A stretch of 64,000 nt of DNA, taken from positions 577,562 through 641,561 of the forward strand of contig NZ_JAGYPI010000002.1 in the NCBI RefSeq assembly GCF_018343615.1, in the 5' to 3' direction. The notes below the pieces were generated by a model, which saw only the letters and a program-made list of their open reading frames with translations, was not told where the DNA came from and did no database searches. This DNA is from Bacillus sp. FJAT-49736. Its GTDB lineage: Bacteria > Bacillota > Bacilli > Bacillales > Bacillaceae_C. Positions 17,472-27,000 of this stretch are shown in pieces. The translations under genes were made by a program, and so were the position numbers. Each line of letters opens with the position of its first letter. The first letter of the stretch is position 1.

Positions 17472-18622
17472 TATGACAATTCCCCTCTCTGATGTTTTCT
17501 TCCTAAATGGTAGGTTGCATAAACTTGTAGGCTTTCATCCATTATGACAAAATCAGCGTCTTTACCCTCCGTTAAAATTCCTTTTGAGGTTAGGCTGAAT
17601 TCCTTCGCTTGATTTACGGAGGTCATTTGGACTGCTTCTGCGATCCCGCAGCCGGTAAACTGAATAATATTTCGGAATGCCCGGTCCATTGTTAATATAC
17701 TGCCGGCAAGTGACCCATTCTCCAGACGCGCTTCTCCATTTTTAACGTATACCTTCTGCCCGCCTAACTCCGATACACCGTCCGGCATTCCCTTCGCTCT
17801 CATTGCATCCGAAATTATCACCGTCCCGGACGCTCCTTTTATTTTATACGTTAAGTTCACCATGTCAGGATGAACATGAATCCCGTCGGCTATCATTTCC
17901 ACCTGAATTTGCGGTGATAATAATGCATGCCCAGCAACCCCTGCTTCCCGATGATGCAATCCGCGCATACCATTGTACATATGGGTTGCATGAGTTGTTT
18001 TGCTGTGCATTAACTCCTCACGAACCGCATCTGAATGGCCCATGGATGGAACAATACCTCTTTCGATCATGATATCCTCGAATTCGCGCGCACCTTCTTT
18101 TTCAGGTGCGTACGTTACAAGCTTAATAAGATTACCGGATGCTTCATGCCATTTTAAAAATAATTCGATGTCTGGCGCCTTGATAAATTCTAATGGCTGA
18201 GCACCGGCTCTTTTTTCAGATATAAAAGGTCCTTCTAAATGAACACCTTCAATAATTGTATTGCGGGATTCCTTAGCATTTTTAACAGAACGAAGTGCGG
18301 CTTCAATTGCATCATAATCCTGGGTAATGGTAGTTGCAAAAAAGGAAGTAACCCCTTCTTCTAAAAGCCGTTCACTCAAATAGACCAATTTTTCAGGATC
18401 CGCATCCATGACATCAACACCATATCCGCCATGAATATGAACATCAATCATACCTGGTATGATAATATTTCCTTTTCCATCGATTACTTCTTCATTATTT
18501 TGTTTTTGAAACCCTGTCATTTCACCTGTTTCCAGGATTTTATCTTGAAATCGAATATAACCATTCGGTATTTCCTTTTCACCAGTATATATATTGGCAT
18601 TGATTACAACCTTTTGTACCAA
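17471..18622 (-). CDS. nagA: N-acetylglucosamine-6-phosphate deacetylase
   Basis: A 383-residue amidohydrolase that removes acetate from GlcNAc-6-phosphate. It shows the metal-binding DVHIHGGYG, HLEGPF, GHSDA, THMYNGMRGLHHR and SDAM motifs of NagA. I place the start at a TTG (18622) six nt after GAGGTGG. A longer frame beginning at 18700 would start inside the -35 box of the promoter, so it cannot be the true start. First gene of the nag operon. Confidence 0.94.
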   Translation of the reverse strand: MVQKVVINANIYTGEKEIPNGYIRFQDKILETGEMTGFQKQNNEEVIDGKGNIIIPGMIDVHIHGGYGVDVMDADPEKLVYLSERLLEEGVTSFFATTITQDYDAIEAALRSVKNAKESRNTIIEGVHLEGPFISEKRAGAQPLEFIKAPDIELFLKWHEASGNLIKLVTYAPEKEGAREFEDIMIERGIVPSMGHSDAVREELMHSKTTHATHMYNGMRGLHHREAGVAGHALLSPQIQVEMIADGIHVHPDMVNLTYKIKGASGTVIISDAMRAKGMPDGVSELGGQKVYVKNGEARLENGSLAGSILTMDRAFRNIIQFTGCGIAEAVQMTSVNQAKEFSLTSKGILTEGKDADFVIMDESLQVYATYHLGRKHQRGELS

Positions 18623-18652
18623 TGCTCTCCACCTCGGTTTCTCAAAATTAAT

Positions 18653-18670
18653 ATAGTTGTCTATACCAAT
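18653..18670 (-). promoter_or_regulatory. probable NagR operator
   Basis: On the minus strand the sequence TTGGTATAGACAAC is a near-palindrome resembling the TGGTNTAGACCA-type dre site bound by NagR/DasR proteins. It overlaps the end of the -10 box and the expected transcription start of nagA, a good place for repression. Confidence 0.7.
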
Positions 18671-18697
18671 TATCTGACTTAACCATTGATTTGTCAA
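18669..18697 (-). promoter_or_regulatory. sigma-A promoter of nagABR
   Basis: Perfect -35 TTGACA (18697-18692), 17-bp spacer and -10 GATAAT (18674-18669) on the minus strand. Confidence 0.8.
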
Positions 18698-18904
18698 CAT
18701 AGTGGTTCTAGGGGTGTAGGTACCTTTAGATCACTCTTGTCCATTCTTTTTTTACGTATAAAAGTATTTTGACAATTTTTTATAAAATTATCCTATTTTC
18801 CTTCGAATCACCACGGCTTTTGAAGGAAAATAGCTATTGTTTAACGAATATTTATAGAAAGGCTGTTTTCGGATAGATGGTTGCTTAACGTATTTTGTTA
18901 TAAA

Positions 18905-19013
18905 TCCTAATATAGACTTAGCTTCGTGGCATCTTTTCTTAATGAATGAGTTATTCTTCGTAAAAATATAAGGTTTGCGTCTAGAAATGCAACACAATTT
19001 AAGAAAAGAGCCT
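18905..19013 (+). repeat. dispersed element, copy A
   Basis: Begins TCCTAATATAGA, continues CATCTTTTCTTAA, and ends TTTAAGAAAAGAGCCTA; the last two words form inverted ends. Copies B (36.0-36.2 kb, opposite strand) and C (63.2 kb, lacking the right end) share the same order of conserved words. It fills most of the gap (18698-19032) before the dioxygenase gene; the remainder holds only a weak TTGACA near 18769. Confidence 0.75.
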
Positions 19014-19032
19014 ATAAAAAAGGGAAAGAGTG

Positions 19033-19857
19033 ATGGCGATGAATCCATTTGTTTTTGCTTGTATTACCCCGCATGGCGGTGAGATTATTCCTGAATTAGC
19101 CGGTGATAGACCTGATAGAATGAAGCTGACAAGAAACAGCATGGTTAAATTAGGAACAAAAATGAAGGAAGCAAACCCTGATACAATCATTGTTCTTACT
19201 CCCCATGGTACAAGGATTGATGGTCAATTTTCCATTTCAAACAGCGAAAGAATGATGGGATCATTTGATGAAAATGATGGCTATTACGAAATGGAGAGAA
19301 TGGTGGATCGTGAATTAGCTCTTGAAATCACTAAGGCTGCAAAAGAATCCGGACTTGCCGCAGGCTCTATTAATTACGCTACTGCCGCTGGACCGCTTTC
19401 CTGCTTGCCGCTGGATTGGGGTGCCATTGTTCCACTCGCTTTCATGCCTGAGATACCGATTGTAGTCATCACCCCATCTAGAGAGGTTCCTTTAGAGGAT
19501 CATTATAAGTTTGGGGAAGTGCTTCGTACCGTTGTGCAAGGCTCTGCTAAAAAAATTGCTCTCATAGCCAGCTGTGATTGGGCTCATGCTCATGATGAAA
19601 ATGGACCATACGGTTATGACCCTGCGGCAGCAATGCTTGATGAGGAAGTAGTCGGCCTCTTCCGATCCAATGAATTGGAAAAGATGGTGGAGTTTGATCC
19701 GGAATATATTGAGGCAGCAAAGCCTGACGGAATCTGGCAAACGATGATTCTAGCTGGTGCTCTCCCAAAGGAAAAGCGAAAGATACATTTATATTCCTAT
19801 GAGGTGCCAACCTACTTTGGACTAATATGTGCGGAAGTAACAAATGCAGATGAATAG
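19033..19857 (+). CDS. class III extradiol dioxygenase-like (LigB/MEMO fold) protein
   Basis: A 274-residue protein with the LigB-type fold. The metal-site histidines are visible in ITPHGGEI near the start and LTPHGT around residue 55; CDWAHAHDENGPYG supplies the catalytic His and Glu region. Members open aromatic rings with non-haem Fe(II), but many relatives (MEMO group) are not dioxygenases, and no aromatic pathway is nearby, so the substrate is open. I use the ATG at 19033, 7 nt after AGGGA; a GTG just before and an ATG at 19039 are alternatives. Confidence 0.75.
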   Translation: MAMNPFVFACITPHGGEIIPELAGDRPDRMKLTRNSMVKLGTKMKEANPDTIIVLTPHGTRIDGQFSISNSERMMGSFDENDGYYEMERMVDRELALEITKAAKESGLAAGSINYATAAGPLSCLPLDWGAIVPLAFMPEIPIVVITPSREVPLEDHYKFGEVLRTVVQGSAKKIALIASCDWAHAHDENGPYGYDPAAAMLDEEVVGLFRSNELEKMVEFDPEYIEAAKPDGIWQTMILAGALPKEKRKIHLYSYEVPTYFGLICAEVTNADE

Positions 19858-19880
19858 GTGAGGTCTTTTAAGATCCCACC
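19857..19880. terminator. shared terminator between convergent genes
   Basis: Stem GGTGAGGTC with GATCCCACC (one mismatch), overlapping the TAG stop of the dioxygenase gene and followed by seven T on the plus strand. The uracil-DNA glycosylase gene converges on it from the other side. Confidence 0.75.
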
Positions 19881-19885
19881 TTTTT

Positions 19886-20452
19886 TTATCCATTCCATTT
19901 ATTAAAAACCATTTTCCAATCCTCTAAAAAATAGGAATATAGATGCTTGTTCCTCCTTATAGCGAGTGGATGGTAAGAGGTTGCCAGTGAATATCCATCC
20001 ACTTCATGCCAACGCTGCCTCCATGACTTTACCGTCATTTCATCATCCTGGCAAAATGCCTGCAACGCCACATTTCCTAAACAAACAATCAAATTTGGTG
20101 TGTGCTCTTGTAGCTGATACTTCAAATGTTCCATGCAAATCCTTCGTGTACATAGTTTTTCATAGGCACGTGCAGGTCTTCTTTTTAAAATATAGGTAAC
20201 ATAAATCTGCTCAAGTGGTATGTCCGCCTCCTGAATCGCCTGCTGTAAGGTCTGTCGAGTCCCGCACACAAATGGATTTCCGTCTCTATCCTCCCTTGCA
20301 CCCGGGTTATCGAGAATTACATAAATATCTCCGTTCGGGTTCCCTTCACCCCAAATCATGCGATTCCCATGCTTATAAAGTCCACACTTTTGACAATCTT
20401 CAACTTCTTTTGGAGTTGGGTCTTCTTTTAATATTACCGATTTGAACTCCAA
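19886..20452 (-). CDS. uracil-DNA glycosylase family protein
   Basis: A 188-residue protein of the family 4/5-type uracil-DNA glycosylases, which remove uracil from DNA. It shows CQKCGLY near residue 22 (part of a possible Fe-S cysteine set with later Cys residues), the motif-A region VILDNPGAREDRDG and motif B as SYHPLA. Motif A is unusual: canonical GEAPG is replaced by LDNPG, so activity on uracil needs proof. I chose the TTG at 20452 (GGGAGG 7 nt upstream); the longer frame would start inside the neighbour's terminator. Confidence 0.8.
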   Translation of the reverse strand: MEFKSVILKEDPTPKEVEDCQKCGLYKHGNRMIWGEGNPNGDIYVILDNPGAREDRDGNPFVCGTRQTLQQAIQEADIPLEQIYVTYILKRRPARAYEKLCTRRICMEHLKYQLQEHTPNLIVCLGNVALQAFCQDDEMTVKSWRQRWHEVDGYSLATSYHPLAIRRNKHLYSYFLEDWKMVFNKWNG

Positions 20453-20483
20453 GGTTTTTACCTCCCGATTCGCATAAAAAAAA

Positions 20484-20510
20484 CAGTGCACTATTCCCTA
20501 TTGTGCACTG
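20484..20510 (-). terminator. intrinsic terminator of the aldo/keto reductase gene
   Basis: Perfect 8-bp stem CAGTGCAC/GTGCACTG with an 11-nt loop and a run of eight T on the minus strand. Confidence 0.88.
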
Positions 20511-20522
20511 CTGGGTAAGAGT

Positions 20523-21470
20523 TTATTTTAAAATATCTTCTATTTTTTCAAGAACATCATTGGAAAGCTCAATATCAAGAGCTTTAACATTTTCCTCTAC
20601 CTGCTCAGGTTTGCTGGCGCCGATTAACGCACTCGCAACATTTGGTTGACGTAATATCCAAGCTAGCGCTAATTGGGAAAGCTTCACATCTAATTCTTTT
20701 GCCACACCTTCAAGTTGTTTTACTTTTGCAAGTACATCCTCTGTTAACATTCTTGATAAAGAACCGTTGGATTTTGGATCTGTTGCACGCGTTCCTTCTG
20801 GCAGATTCGTTATGTCGGTATATTTCCCTGTCAAAATACCTTGTGCAAGCGGAGAAAATACAATTTGGCTGAAGCCTGTTTGTTCTCCTAGCGGAATAAT
20901 TTCTTTTTCAATATAACGATTGAACATATTGTAAACTGGTTGATTTACGACGATTCGGTCAAGTAAATAACGGTCGGCAGTTCCTAATGCTAGCTGAATT
21001 TGTTGTGCTGTCCACTCACTTACCCCAAGATATAGAACTTTTCCTTGACGAACTAGATCATCGAGTGTCCGAAGTGTTTCATCAATGGCAGTTTCCGGAT
21101 CAAAACGGTGGCAATAATAAATATCTACGTAATCTTTGTTTAATCGCTTCAGGCTTGCATTAATCTGCTCCGTAATATGTTTCCTGGAAAGACCTTGATC
21201 ATTAGGTCCGTCCCCCATTTTCCCGAACACTTTTGTTGCAAGAACATAGGATTCCCTAGGATATTTCCCTAGTGCTTCCCCTACGATTTTTTCCGCTTCC
21301 CCGCGGGCATATACATTTGCTGTATCAAAGGAATTAATACCAAGATCATAAGCTTTATCAATTGTTTTGACAGCTGTTTCCGCTCCAATTGAATTTCCAT
21401 ATGTGAGCCAGCTTCCCAAGCTGATTTCACTAACCTTTAACCCAGTTCTTCCAAGCTTACGATATTTCAT
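20523..21470 (-). CDS. aldo/keto reductase
   Basis: A 315-residue NADPH-dependent oxidoreductase with the (beta/alpha)8 fold. The catalytic tetrad is visible: Asp in SFDTANVY with the following Tyr, Lys in VLATKVFG and His in YYCHRFD. The cofactor phosphate site is GASKPEQV. It resembles the group related to potassium-channel beta subunits. Start ATG at 21470, 8 nt after AGGGG; an ATG two codons earlier sits too close. Substrate unknown. Confidence 0.9.
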   Translation of the reverse strand: MKYRKLGRTGLKVSEISLGSWLTYGNSIGAETAVKTIDKAYDLGINSFDTANVYARGEAEKIVGEALGKYPRESYVLATKVFGKMGDGPNDQGLSRKHITEQINASLKRLNKDYVDIYYCHRFDPETAIDETLRTLDDLVRQGKVLYLGVSEWTAQQIQLALGTADRYLLDRIVVNQPVYNMFNRYIEKEIIPLGEQTGFSQIVFSPLAQGILTGKYTDITNLPEGTRATDPKSNGSLSRMLTEDVLAKVKQLEGVAKELDVKLSQLALAWILRQPNVASALIGASKPEQVEENVKALDIELSNDVLEKIEDILK

Positions 21471-21601
21471 GTTCATCGCCCCTGTTTTTTAGATTATGTA
21501 TCATAACTATTATAAAATTCTAAATAGACAAATTAAAGAGATATGCATTATAATTACAAATGTATACAAAATTTTCCATAAATGTAGAAAGGATGTGGAA
21601 T

Positions 21602-22528
21602 ATGCTGTTTAAACCTCGATATGAACCAGTTGAATTAAAACTTCTAAGATTTTTAAACACTCGGATAAAATTATCGCCTAAAGTTGTAGGATATTTATTA
21701 AATTTAGAAAAAGGCTTTGAAGGAGAATTAGTTTTTGATAAATGTATAGAAAATCTTTCCGACAATTGGCTCATTATGAATGATTTATTGCTGGAAACTA
21801 ATAATACCATCTATCAACTCGATTCCATTCTAATCTCTCCAGATACTATCCACCTATTTGAAGTTAAAAATTTTGAAGGTGACTACTACTTCGAGGATGA
21901 CAAGTGGTATACAATTTCAGGAAAAGAAATTAAAAACCCCTTGCTTCAATTGAAACGTGCTGAGTCCCTTTTCCGAAGATTGCTTCAGGACCTGCGTTTT
22001 TCATTTTCTATAGAAGCAAATGTAATCTTCGTAAACCCCAATTTTTTCTTATACCAAGCACCTATAAACCTACCCATTATTTTTCCAAATCAGATTGAAG
22101 GATTTATGAAAAAGTTAAATATGCGACCACCGACGCAAACTAATACAACCACAAAATTCGTAGAAAAGTTATCTACTATTCTTTTAGAAGAATCTCCATA
22201 TAAGAATTTACCTGAATATAGCTATGAGCAATTAAAAAAGGGAATTACCTGTTCAAAATGTAATAGATTTATGACTAGATTTAATAAAAACAACATTGTT
22301 TGCCAAAAATGTGAGACCATCGAGGAAAACGGTCATGCATTATTGCGGAGTGTGGAGGAATATAAATTTTTGTTTCCTAGTAGAAAAATAACTACGAATG
22401 TAATTTATGACTGGTGTAAAATTATTCATTCTAAAAAAGTGGTACGCAGGATACTCAATGAGAACTTTTCACTTACTGGGCGTGCAAGGTCTGCTCATTT
22501 TGTTGAGCATCAACCCGTTAACGAATAG
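21602..22528 (+). CDS. NERD-domain protein with zinc-ribbon-like tail
   Basis: A 308-residue protein. The nuclease-related domain (about 35-150) keeps the PD-(D/E)XK pattern: Glu40/Glu42 in the GFEGE region, Asp74 in QLDSI and Glu87-x-Lys89 in FEVKN. Around residues 215-240 two CxxC pairs (CSKC and CQKC) form a zinc ribbon, followed by a short basic helical tail. Family members are presumed nucleases; the biological target is unknown. ATG at 21602 after AAAGGA. The tandem array starts 83 nt after its stop. Confidence 0.85.
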   Translation: MLFKPRYEPVELKLLRFLNTRIKLSPKVVGYLLNLEKGFEGELVFDKCIENLSDNWLIMNDLLLETNNTIYQLDSILISPDTIHLFEVKNFEGDYYFEDDKWYTISGKEIKNPLLQLKRAESLFRRLLQDLRFSFSIEANVIFVNPNFFLYQAPINLPIIFPNQIEGFMKKLNMRPPTQTNTTTKFVEKLSTILLEESPYKNLPEYSYEQLKKGITCSKCNRFMTRFNKNNIVCQKCETIEENGHALLRSVEEYKFLFPSRKITTNVIYDWCKIIHSKKVVRRILNENFSLTGRARSAHFVEHQPVNE

Positions 22529-22611
22529 TTTAGTAGCTATCCTATATTCATAGAAAGTATAAATGAGGACAGTGGGTTACCAAATAAAAATGTAATCATA
22601 TTTCTTATTGG

Positions 22612-23807
22612 TGACCCTTTCACTCCTCTACCTCCATTTTGGGTATCTATCTTCCCTTTTGGTTACCCTTTTCGCTCCTCTACCTTCGTTTCGGGCACTT
22701 ATCTTCCTTTTTGGTGACCCTTTTCGATCCTCTACCTCCTTTTCGGGCACCTATCTTCCCTTTTGATGACCCTTTTCGATCCTCTACCTCCTTTTCGGGC
22801 ACCAATCTTCCCTTTTGATGACCCTTTTCGCTACTCTACCTCCTTTTCGGGCACTTATCTTCCATTTTGGTTACCCTTTTTGCTACTCTACGTCCTTTTC
22901 GGGCACCAATCTTCCTTTTTAGTGACCCTTTTCGATCCTCTCCCCCCATTTCGAGCACCAATCTTCCCTTTTGATGACCCTTTTCGCTACTCTACCTCCG
23001 TTTTGGGCACCAATCTTCCCTTTTGATGACCCTTTTCGATCCTCTACCCCTATTTCGGGAACCTATCTTCCCTTTTGGTTACCCTTTTCGCTACTCTACC
23101 TTCGTTTCGGGCACTTATCTTCCTTTTTGGTGACCCTTTTCGATCCTCTACGTCCTTTTCGGGCACCAATCTTCCCTTTTGATGACCCTTTTCGCTACTC
23201 TACCTCCTTTTCGGGAACCTATCTTCCCTTTTGGTTACCCTTTTCGCTACTCTACCTTCGTTTCGGGCACTTATCTTCCTTTTTGGTGACCCTTTTCGAT
23301 CCTCTACCTCCTTTTCGGGCACCAATCTTCCCTTTTGATGACCCTTTTCGCTACTCTACCTCCTTTTCGGGCACTTATCTTCCATTTTGGTTACCCTTTT
23401 TGCTACTCTACGTCCTTTTCGGGCACCAATCTTCCCTTTTGATGACCCTTTTCGCTCCTCTCCCCCCATTTCGGGCACCTATCTTACCTTTTGATGACCC
23501 TTTTCGATCATCTACCTCCGTTTTGGGCACTTACCTTCCTCTTTGGTGACCCTTTTTGCTACTCTACCTCCTTTTCGGGAACCTATCTTCCCTTTTGGTG
23601 ACCCTTTTTGCTACTCTACCTCCATTTCGGGCACCTATCTTCCCTTTTGATGACCCTTTTCGATCCTCTCCCCCTATTTTGGGAACCAATCTTCCCTTTT
23701 GATGCCCCTTTTCGCTCCTCTACCTCCGTTTCGGGCACTTATCTTCCTTTTTGGTGACCCTTTTCGCTCCTCTACCTCGGTTTCGGGAACCTATCTCTCT
23801 CATTTAT
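22612..23807. repeat. tandem array of about 23 copies of a 52-bp unit
   Basis: The unit begins TGACCCTTTTCG, continues CTCTACCTCC-TTTTCGGGCAC and ends ATCTTCCCTTTTGG. I counted 23 units, one of them 51 bp. Units differ at a few fixed positions. Units 4-6 and 14-16, and 10 and 13, are almost identical, so blocks were copied as well as single units. Long frames within it come from the repeat itself and have no independent coding support. The array lies between two convergent genes. Confidence 0.9.
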
Positions 23808-23982
23808 AGCTCTACCCCTCCTTAACCTCATTTCGGGTCAGTACCGAAAAAGCTTTTCCACCTATTAAAAGTTAATTTACAAAGATTACTTTATACATCC
23901 TTCAATGAAGATATTATGAGTTCAATTTCTTTATTAGTACAAAACAAGATTGTGGCAGGCACTACCTCATCTCCAATAAAAA

Positions 23983-24003
23983 GAGTGGTGCCAGGCACCA
24001 CTC
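23983..24003 (-). terminator. terminator of the bacillopeptidase gene
   Basis: GAGTGGTGCC and GGCACCACTC form a 10-bp inverted repeat about a single A, with TTTTT following on the minus strand and a T run on the plus strand. It contains the TGCCAGGCACCA word found in other gaps. The 23808-23982 flank holds nothing else recognisable. Confidence 0.8.
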
Positions 24004-24010
24004 TCATTTT

Positions 24011-27000
24011 TTACTGGATATAAAGCTTTCCAGCTGCTAATTTGGTTGATACGTTGCTGTAGTCATCTACTACCTTCACTTCAACAACAGCGCCATCGGC
24101 TTTTGTCTTGCTTGGAACTGTCCAATAGCCGACATAATGTCCTGCAGATGTTTCCATCATTGGCAATTCTGTTGCGTTGTCACTAGATGGTACATTTGTA
24201 AGTGGCATGTGAATAGCAAATGTTGCTTTCAAGCCAGGCTCACTGTCAAATTCGATTTTGACGGAATCACCTGTTTTTAAGTTCTTATCTGTGTTTGGCA
24301 TTAAGTTCTTGATTTCCGGTGCTGTGTATTTTGCAAAGACAGTAACCTTTTTCGATACTTTATTTCCTGCTTTGTCTTGTGCAACTACCTTAATATCATT
24401 TTGACCTTCTTCAAGCAAAATGCGCTTAGAGTATTTTCCATCTGTAACTGTTGCCTTTTCTCCATTGACCTTTACAAAGTCAAGGTTGGCATCATTTACT
24501 TTACCCTCAACTGTTACCGTTTCACGATTAGTCTTATCATTATTTTTCGGACTATCGATCGTTAAAGTAGGGTTCGTTTTATCATATACTACTTTTACAG
24601 GTGCGGAGGCATCCGTTGATCCGGAAGCAACAGAAGATTTCGCCGTTAAGACGTTATCCCCTTCTGAAAGAGCTACCTCAGCAGAGAACTTTCCGTTGTC
24701 TGCTACTTTTGTAGATGCAACCTTTGTTCCGTTATTATAAATATTTACATCTGTTGTTGGAGAAGCGGTACCTTCTACCGTTACTTTGCCTTCATTCGTG
24801 AATGTGCCGTCTTTTGGTGATGTAATAACTGGTACATCTACCTCATAGCTTACACGGGCACGGATCATATAGTTTCCTTCATCTGCAGGTGATTGAGACC
24901 AAGCTCCACCTACTAGCTGCCAGCTGCGTTTTGCGTTTGTACCACTTTCATCTGTCGCTAGACCTGGTGCATTTGGATTTGGATTTGTTTGAATGTATAC
25001 CATATAGAAGTCTCCATTCACAACAATTCCTTGTGTGGAAAGATCTACAACTGTCCATTCACCATTTCGAAGCGCCTTTGCATTGATTGGTCCGGCGATC
25101 TTCTTGCCTGGTGCACCACCTGTACCAGATGCATCCCAAACCTCTACTTTAAAATCAGTTCCTCCAGGAGTTGGCCAATCAGAAGTCCAGAAACGGAAGA
25201 CTCCAGCTGTTACAATTGCTGTCTTCTTACCTTCTGGCAGGGACATTTTCACAGCCCAGCCATTGCCCGCATCATAGAATGCATGAGCGTTTTCAGCTGT
25301 GCCATCATCATAGCCGATTTCTCCACCTGGGTAGCTAATAATTGGTACTAAATCAATATTTTTCTCTGTTGTTGTATTTCCGTTAACCGTTACGGCAATA
25401 TCTTGGCTATGATAATACGGTGCCAATACTTTTAATGTATAGTTACCTGCATATGCCGTAATATCATAGTGCCCGTTTGCATCGGTTTGTACAGGAGTTA
25501 CAGCAGCATCCTCTACAAGAAGCAATGTTGCACCTTGTAACGGCTCACCTGTTGATTTATTTTTCACCGTACCGCTGATATGGCCTTTAGCTAATTCATG
25601 TAATACGAAGTTAGCTGTTGTAACGCCATCGCGCTCAATATTCACTCGTTGCTGTTCGGATTGATATCCATATGCTTCTGCTTGGAGCGTATAGGATCCT
25701 GCAGCATGTGATAATTGATATTGGCCATTCGCTGGGTTCGTCATGACAGAGCGTCCTGTTTCAAGAACACTTACTTGCGCACCCATTGGTAATAGTGTAG
25801 GATTTACTTGTTCCTCTTTCGCTGGAGGGGCATCCTTCTTAGGTAGTTCTGGCTTAATAGAAGCTGGATCTACCTTTTCTTTTTTAAGAGAATCCTTGTC
25901 ATCGCTTTGGCCTACACCAAGCTTACCAGTATTCTTAGTGCCTGAGCTATTTTTTGGAGTTGCAGAAAGCTTCACATCATCTAAATACCAGCCCGCTTTT
26001 TGCACACTGCCATCTGTTTTTACATTGAAGCCAATGTAAATACGCCCGCCACTATAGTTGGATAGATTGACTTCTTGATCAACCCAGCCTCCTGATTGGC
26101 CATTCACTTGTAAAAGCTGTGTCCAGTTTTGAAGGTCATTTGAAACAAATACTGTACCGAAATCGTATCTAGTCTCAAGATCGAACCAGTTTTTAAATTG
26201 TAGGTATGCATTGCCTGCCGGTAAATCGATTGGAGGCATTACAAGTGTCATGTTTGCACTGTTATCGTAATTTCCAGCTAGGTTTGTCGCATATACTTTT
26301 TGTCCTGATGCGGCACTGTTTGGTCCGGAGGTTGGTATGCCCCATTGCCATGAATCTTTTGTTCCGTAGGAATACCATCCAATTGGTGTTGATTCAAAGT
26401 CTTGGGAATAACCTACCGTAATCCCTGGTTTTACACTTACTTGGTAATCGTTGCTTGTTACTTCGTTATTGCCGAAGTCATTAATCTTCCAACGATATTT
26501 TAAAGAAGGTACGGCAATCTGATTTCCTGGAACTACTACTTGATATTCACCGGATTTGTAGTCGCCAGATGTACGAGTTGCATCTACATTCTGCCAATTT
26601 CCGGATTTATCTTGATACTGCAGCTTCACAGAAGCAACGCTTACATTATCTGAAACAGTTACGTTTAATGTTAAATCCATTCCTGCATATGTTTCAGTTG
26701 GAGCAGTATGTGTAAATGTAGGAGGCTCTGTGTCATTTCCATCTTTACCAACTTGACCTTTAACAGTTCCAAGTCCGCTTAATACAGAAGATACTGCGTC
26801 AAAAGCGTTTACAAGCCCGTAACCATAACCGTTATTAGGTGAATTCGGGAATGTGGAATCCGTTAATGGTGTAGCAGTTGATATTAATATATCCTCGATT
26901 TGGTTTACCGTTAGAGAAGCATTTGCTTGTTTTAATAAAGCAACTACTGCAGATACATGTGGACCTGCCATCGATGTACCATTCCATCCACCTTCATATA

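Noticed and set aside
18623-18700. A longer NagA beginning at an ATG at 18700
   Set aside because: That start lies within the -35 box of a near-perfect promoter, and the operator and -10 box follow inside the frame; the TTG at 18622 has a good ribosome binding site.
18788-19048. Minus-strand frame of 86 codons upstream of the dioxygenase gene
   Set aside because: It runs through dispersed element A, has no ribosome binding site and no protein-like pattern.
22763-23549. Two long frames (87 and 192 codons) within the 52-bp array
   Set aside because: They follow from the repeat, with a 52-residue period, have no ribosome binding site and resemble no protein family.
22612-23807. CRISPR array
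   Set aside because: The units are contiguous and almost fully conserved, with no spacer of unique sequence and no cas gene nearby.
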